Shown here: positions 21,822-25,517 of the stretch, piece after piece
Position numbering within the stretch: the first letter of the stretch is position 1
How the letters are laid out: each line of letters opens with the position of its first letter
Source: Methanomassiliicoccus sp. UBA6
GTDB taxonomy: Archaea; Thermoplasmatota; Thermoplasmata; Methanomassiliicoccales; Methanomassiliicoccaceae
Length of the DNA stretch: 25,517 nt
Assembly: GCA_002508545.1 (NCBI GenBank)
Contig: DAVH01000032.1
Coordinates: 26,330 to 51,846, forward strand
Reading direction: 5' to 3'
The notes under the pieces: generated by a model
Database searches by the model: none
Told to the model about the DNA's origin: nothing
The model's input: only the letters and a program-made list of their open reading frames with translations
Program-made: the position numbers and the translations under genes

Positions 21822-23414
21822 GCGGCCGTTGGTAATGACCTCGTTCTTCGACCACATCACGTCATAGGCCCATCCGACCACCAGGGCGAGGATGGACACC
21901 GGGAGCGCGATGGCCATGGGGTCCACTACCTGCCAGGGCATTCCCAGAATGGCATCATGGCCGGTGAGGAACTTGGACAGCCCCAGTATGGACGACTCCT
22001 TGATGTGCACGAAGAAGGTCCAGAAGAACCAGGTCGCGCCTCCCAGGCCCAGCGACAGCTTGGCCGCCAGCGCTGACGGGCTCTTGCTGAAGAGGCCGTG
22101 CACGAAGGCAGGCAGGAAGGCGCAGGCGCACAGCCCCATGAACATGGCGGTGGCGCGGGCGATGATGCTCCCCGGCATGAGGTACGCGAGGCCGACGCTC
22201 ACCACGATCATGACGAAGGTGCCGGCCTTGTTCGCGCTCAGCGAGGGCTTGGAGTAGCCTTCGATCTTCCTCCTCCGCTTGACGTGGGACCACAGGTCGT
22301 AGCCGGCCGTGGTGCCCATCGCATGGAAGATCGCGCTCAGCGTGGACATTGCCGCCGCGAGCAGCACCAGCATGAAGACGACCACGAACAGATCGGGCAT
22401 GGCGGAGTTGATGAACAGCGGCATGATGTTGTCGACGTTGTTGTTACCGGCGGCATCGATGGATATCTTGCCGAGGGTGTCCATGAAGTACACGTTGGTC
22501 AGCGGGCCGACGGTGTACACCACGCCGGTGGTCAGCAGGATGAACAGGCCGCCGATGGGTATCGCCCGATTGAGGGCCTTGTTGTCCTTGGCGGTCATGA
22601 ACCGGACCACCAGCTGCGGTTGTGCCAGGACGCCGATCCCCACGCCCATGATGATCGTGGTGACCACGGTCAGCCATATCTCCGAGCCGAAGGTCGGCAT
22701 CGCCGTCCAGCTGACCATGCCCTTGCTGGCGAGGGACTCCGGTATCGCGGGCGAGAGGTTGCTCAGGTTGGTGAACGCGGTGGTCGGGCCACCAAGCAGG
22801 GCGAAGGTGAGGAAGAGGAGGACGACCATGCCCACGAGCATGATGGCGGCCTGCATGGCATCGGTGTACATGACCGCCTTCAGCCCGCCGAAGGTGACAT
22901 ACAGGGCGGTGATGACCGCGAAGGCGATGAGGGCGGCGTTGAAGTCCACTCCCAGCGTCGCCTCCACGAAGCGCGATCCCCCGATGAGGACCGCGGCGGC
23001 GTAGAGAGGCATGGCGATGAGGACGATGATTGCCGAGGTGTACTGCATGAAGTGCGAGCTGAACCTCTTGCCCATCAGGTCGGGGAAGGTGACCGCGCCC
23101 AGCCGCTTGCCCAGCTGCCGGGTCCTCTTGCCGAAGACCACGAAGGCCAGCAGCACGCCCACCGAGATGTTGAGCATGGCCAGCCAGATGAGGCCCATGC
23201 CATAGAGGGCGGATATGCCTCCGAACCCCACGATCGCCGACGTGGAGATGAAGGTGGCGCCGTAGGACAGGCCGATGATCCACGGGTGGATGTGGCGGCC
23301 GGCGAGCATGAAGTCCTCGGAGGCCTTGGTCCTCTTGTAGCCGAGATATCCGAGGAACAGGGTCATCGCCACATAGAGGGCGGTGAAGATCCAGAACACG
23401 GTCGTGTCGACCAT
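21810..23414 (-). CDS. Sodium:solute symporter (SSS family)
   Basis: A 534-residue transporter with about 13 TM helices. ASEDFMLAGRHIHPWIIGLS near the N-terminus and FGGLKAVMYTDAMQAAIMLVG in the middle are hallmarks of the LeuT-fold SSS family (ActP/MctP/PutP-like), which couples Na+ entry to uptake of organic acids, amino acids or similar solutes. The substrate cannot be set from sequence. The gene follows a 37-codon ORF by one base, with GGAGGAGG in that ORF's end serving as its ribosome-binding site. The small product matches the known small accessory proteins of such symporters. The stop codon lies in a hairpin loop and strong terminators follow. Confidence 0.92.
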   Translation of the reverse strand: MVDTTVFWIFTALYVAMTLFLGYLGYKRTKASEDFMLAGRHIHPWIIGLSYGATFISTSAIVGFGGISALYGMGLIWLAMLNISVGVLLAFVVFGKRTRQLGKRLGAVTFPDLMGKRFSSHFMQYTSAIIVLIAMPLYAAAVLIGGSRFVEATLGVDFNAALIAFAVITALYVTFGGLKAVMYTDAMQAAIMLVGMVVLLFLTFALLGGPTTAFTNLSNLSPAIPESLASKGMVSWTAMPTFGSEIWLTVVTTIIMGVGIGVLAQPQLVVRFMTAKDNKALNRAIPIGGLFILLTTGVVYTVGPLTNVYFMDTLGKISIDAAGNNNVDNIMPLFINSAMPDLFVVVFMLVLLAAAMSTLSAIFHAMGTTAGYDLWSHVKRRRKIEGYSKPSLSANKAGTFVMIVVSVGLAYLMPGSIIARATAMFMGLCACAFLPAFVHGLFSKSPSALAAKLSLGLGGATWFFWTFFVHIKESSILGLSKFLTGHDAILGMPWQVVDPMAIALPVSILALVVGWAYDVMWSKNEVITNGRTAE

Positions 23415-23415
23415 C

Positions 23416-23529
23416 CTAATCCTCCTCCATCTCGTTCCGTTTCCACCAACCGTAAATTATGCAGGCCAGGGTGAAGCCTACGGCCAACGCGTAACCGGCC
23501 AATATCCAGGGATCGTCAATACCGAACAT
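23416..23529 (-). CDS. Small symporter accessory membrane protein
   Basis: A 37-residue protein starting MFGIDDPWILAGYALAVG, with a single TM helix (about 9-27) and a charged tail WWKRNEMEED. The pattern of a short F-G-I-x-D-P-W opening plus one TM directly before an SSS gene matches small accessory proteins annotated next to archaeal and bacterial symporters. GAGGAG lies about seven bases before its ATG, and its TAG is one base from the symporter ATG, so the pair is co-translated. It probably binds or stabilises the symporter; the exact role is inference. Confidence 0.85.
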   Translation of the reverse strand: MFGIDDPWILAGYALAVGFTLACIIYGWWKRNEMEED

Positions 23530-23660
23530 GATCGTTCTCCTCGTCCACCGACGGGCTGCGGTCGTTAGGGCGCGATCGTACTCGTCAGGCTGCGAAGAAT
23601 CGGGTTTCTACTATTTCAAGTGTGCCATGTTAGACAGGCTCACGCTAGCAAATGTCACTC

Positions 23661-24092
23661 TCATGTGAACTGGGACACCTCAAGCAGCCTGGCCCCGGCA
23701 CCCAGCAGCTGCTGGGCGGCCGTATCGATGTCCTCCACACGCATGACCATGACCGCGCACTTGCGGCCCGAGTACGCGTACGAGTACTCGATATTGATCC
23801 CCGCCCGGCCCAGGACCTCGATGACATCGTGGAGCCCGCCGGGACGGTCCTCCATCTCCACCGCCAGGACGTCGGTGAACCGCACGGTGAAGCCGATGGA
23901 CCGGAGCTTCTCGAGCGCTTTCTCCGGCTTGTCCACCAGGGCCCTGATGACCCCGTAGCCGGCCCCCTCCGCGATGGAGAAGGCGAAGATGTTGACGTCC
24001 TCGTCCTTCATTGCCTTGGCCACCGCGGCCAGCCGGCCGGGGCGGTTCTCCGAGAAAATGGAGAGCTGCTTGACGTGATACTTTGAGTACAT
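23661..24092 (-). CDS. Double-ACT-domain protein
   Basis: A 143-residue cytoplasmic protein of two ACT domains: residues about 8-70 (LSIFSENRPGRLAAVAKAM) and about 78-140 (VEMEDRPGGLHDVIEVL), each with the ENRPG/EDRPG strand-turn that binds amino-acid ligands. Its ATG overlaps the ligase stop as TGATG, so it is translated with the ligase. Such ACT proteins are commonly encoded next to paaK-like ligases and aryl-pyruvate oxidoreductases and probably sense an aromatic or other amino acid. The frame runs far upstream in the ligase gene, but that part is out of frame with the ligase and not real. Confidence 0.9.
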   Translation of the reverse strand: MYSKYHVKQLSIFSENRPGRLAAVAKAMKDEDVNIFAFSIAEGAGYGVIRALVDKPEKALEKLRSIGFTVRFTDVLAVEMEDRPGGLHDVIEVLGRAGINIEYSYAYSGRKCAVMVMRVEDIDTAAQQLLGAGARLLEVSQFT

Positions 24093-25393
24093 CAGATATC
24101 CCTCTTGTCCACCACGAACTTCGTTTTCCCCTCGAACCGGGGCAGGGTCCCCGGCTCCACCAGCTCGACCGTTGCCCCCACGTTGAGGGAGTTCTTCAGC
24201 CGGTACGATATCTTCTCTCGGAGGGCCATGAGCTGGACGATGTTGTCGGTGAACGCTTCGCGCTTCAGCTCGACCCTCACCAGCATGGTGTCCAGGGCAC
24301 CCTTGCGCTCCACCACGATCTGGAAGTGCTCTCCCAGCTCGGGGATGGACATCAGGGTGTGCTGTACCTGGGACGGGAAGACGTTGATGCCCCTGACGAT
24401 GAGCATGTCGTCGACCCGGCCGAAGATGCGCTTGATGCGCGGGTGCGTTCGCCCGCACGGGCAGGGCTCGGGATCGATCGACGATATGTCGCCGATGCGG
24501 AACCTCACGATGGGGAGCGCCTCCTTCTGCAACATGGTGAGGACCATCTCTCCCTTCTCCCCCGGTGCCACCGGCTCCAGGCTCTCGGGGTCCAGTATCT
24601 CCACGTAGGCGTAGTCGCCCCAGATGTGGATGCCGTCCCGCTCCGAGCACTCGCTGAACATCGGGCCCGACAGCTCCGATGTACCGTAGCAGTTGAACCC
24701 CTTCACCCCGAGCCACTCCTCGATGCGGTCCCTCATCCTCTCCGACCACGGCTCTCCGCCCAGGAGACCGACCCGCAGCTTGGTGTCGTTCCTGATCGAT
24801 ACCCCCATCTTCTCCGCCACCTCCCCGAGGTGCAGCATGTACGACGGGGTCGCGGCCATGGCGGTGACCCCAAGGTCTTGTATCAGCTCGATCTGCCGCT
24901 CGGTGTTGCCGGTGGACGCGGGAATGACCGCGGCGCCGATCTTCTCCGCCGCATAGTGGAACCCGATGCCGCCGGTGAAGAGGCCGTAGGTGTTGCTCAC
25001 CTGGATGACATCGTCGCTTCCCAGCCCGATGGAGGTGAGCGACCTTGCCAGGGACGTGGCCCAGCTGTCGATGTCCTTCTGGGTGTACCCGACGATGGTT
25101 GGCTTGCCGGTCGTGCCGGACGACGCGTGGTACCTGACCACCTCCTTCTTCGGCACGGCGAAGGTCTTGTCCGGGTAGCCGTCGCGCAGGTCCTTCTTGG
25201 ACATGAACGGGAGCTTGCGGATGTCCTCCAGGCTCCTGATGTCATCGGGATGGACGTTCGCCGCCCTCATCTTGCCGTGATAGAAATCGGAAAAGGAGTA
25301 CAATCTGTTGACCAGGGTCTTCAAGTGCCGGTACTGCAAAGCCTTCAGCTCGTCCGGCCTCATGTTCTCGATGCGGGGTTCCCAGCATGACAT
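24092..25393 (-). CDS. paaK: Phenylacetate-CoA ligase-like AMP-forming enzyme
   Basis: A 433-residue acyl-CoA synthetase of the PaaK type, activating phenylacetate or a related aryl acid with ATP and CoA. The P-loop motif is SSGTTGKPT (91-99), YGTSELSGP is the adenylate-binding motif, and FGRVDDMLIVRGINVFPSQ is the hinge before the small C-terminal domain. EPCPCGRTHPR is the conserved Cys-rich turn. ATG at 25393 is used because GGTGA lies seven to eleven bases upstream; the frame's TTG at 25396 is not needed. It is coupled to the ACT protein. In anaerobic archaea it may work with indolepyruvate ferredoxin oxidoreductase, which is not in the window. Confidence 0.92.
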   Translation of the reverse strand: MSCWEPRIENMRPDELKALQYRHLKTLVNRLYSFSDFYHGKMRAANVHPDDIRSLEDIRKLPFMSKKDLRDGYPDKTFAVPKKEVVRYHASSGTTGKPTIVGYTQKDIDSWATSLARSLTSIGLGSDDVIQVSNTYGLFTGGIGFHYAAEKIGAAVIPASTGNTERQIELIQDLGVTAMAATPSYMLHLGEVAEKMGVSIRNDTKLRVGLLGGEPWSERMRDRIEEWLGVKGFNCYGTSELSGPMFSECSERDGIHIWGDYAYVEILDPESLEPVAPGEKGEMVLTMLQKEALPIVRFRIGDISSIDPEPCPCGRTHPRIKRIFGRVDDMLIVRGINVFPSQVQHTLMSIPELGEHFQIVVERKGALDTMLVRVELKREAFTDNIVQLMALREKISYRLKNSLNVGATVELVEPGTLPRFEGKTKFVVDKRDI

Positions 25394-25465
25394 CAAATCT
25401 CACCTTGGGGCGGTGAAAGACAGGGCCGAGGTCGCACCGCCCGATATCTCCGACCGCGATCGACC

Positions 25466-25482
25466 GCCGGGCCAGGCCCGGC
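25466..25482. repeat. Hairpin in the leader of the ligase gene
   Basis: GCCGGGC (25466-25472) and GCCCGGC (25476-25482) form a perfect 7-bp stem with a three-base loop, about 75 bases before the ligase start. A possible TATA box (CTATAAG on the minus strand) is at the window edge (25511-25517). Confidence 0.45.
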
Positions 25483-25517
25483 AGGGTGTGAGAGATGATA
25501 GCAAGTAGCACTTATAG

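Noticed and set aside
22098..23474. Very long open frame on the plus strand opposite the symporter
   Set aside because: Rich in His/Asp/Gly/Arg with no recognisable motif; it is the complement of a GC-rich gene with clear SSS signatures.
24093..24749. N-terminal extension of the ACT protein
   Set aside because: Overlaps the ligase out of frame and reads as low-complexity His/Arg/Gly; the ATG at 24092 with TGATG coupling is the natural start.

Overview
The window reads as GC-rich archaeal chromosome, most likely from the Thermoplasmatota and possibly a relative of Methanomassiliicoccus. The archaeal signs are CarS (CDP-archaeol synthase), a Fe-S XPD-type helicase, a family-4 Fe-S uracil-DNA glycosylase, and AT-rich TATA-like boxes about 26-35 bases before many start codons. 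Genes with such a box and no Shine-Dalgarno are probably leaderless. Genes inside operons instead overlap (ATGA, TGATG) or carry a clear Shine-Dalgarno. The order-level assignment is inference, because no methanogenesis gene or rRNA is present.

Region 1 (1-9458) is a surface-glycan locus. On the minus strand an acetyltransferase, a DegT-type aminotransferase and a Gfo/Idh oxidoreductase (cut by the window edge) overlap by four bases at each junction. After a 3 kb interruption come a UDP-GlcNAc/ManNAc 6-dehydrogenase, a divergent second Gfo/Idh oxidoreductase and two family-2 glycosyltransferases. Together these enzymes could make a UDP-2,3-diacetamido uronic acid and transfer sugars to a lipid carrier, as in archaeal N-glycan assembly. 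A stand-alone pyrimidine-dimer-glycosylase-like gene sits among them.

The interruption (about 1.8-4.9 kb) is visibly poorer in GC and holds unrecognised membrane proteins. A multi-TM protein appears to lack its N-terminus, and its frame continues upstream of its first ATG to an in-frame TAG. It overlaps a small protein with two TM helices and a PH-like domain. A second protein of the same architecture lies on the opposite strand. A start-less remnant frame and a tiny one-TM gene complete the island. This is the most accessory-looking and least explained part of the window.

Region 2 (9.4-14.9 kb) is housekeeping: an operon carS-pyrE-uracil-DNA glycosylase, a cupin with a good intrinsic terminator, a GPR1/FUN34/YaaH acetate-type transporter, the XPD-like helicase with an inverted repeat over its start codon, and a small conserved archaeal protein.

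Region 3 (14.9-18.1 kb) holds a thiamine-binding-fold MTH1187-family protein, convergent with a serine operon (class V aminotransferase then serA, ATGA overlap). A possible 53-codon Ser/Gly/Cys-rich leader ORF precedes the serine operon.

Region 4 (18.1-25.5 kb) holds two tandem paralogous dimeric-barrel proteins, a P2-type cation ATPase with altered ion-site residues, a sodium:solute symporter with a 37-residue accessory protein and three hairpins at its 3' end, and a phenylacetate-CoA-ligase-like gene coupled to a double-ACT regulator.

No tRNA, rRNA, CRISPR array or insertion sequence was seen.
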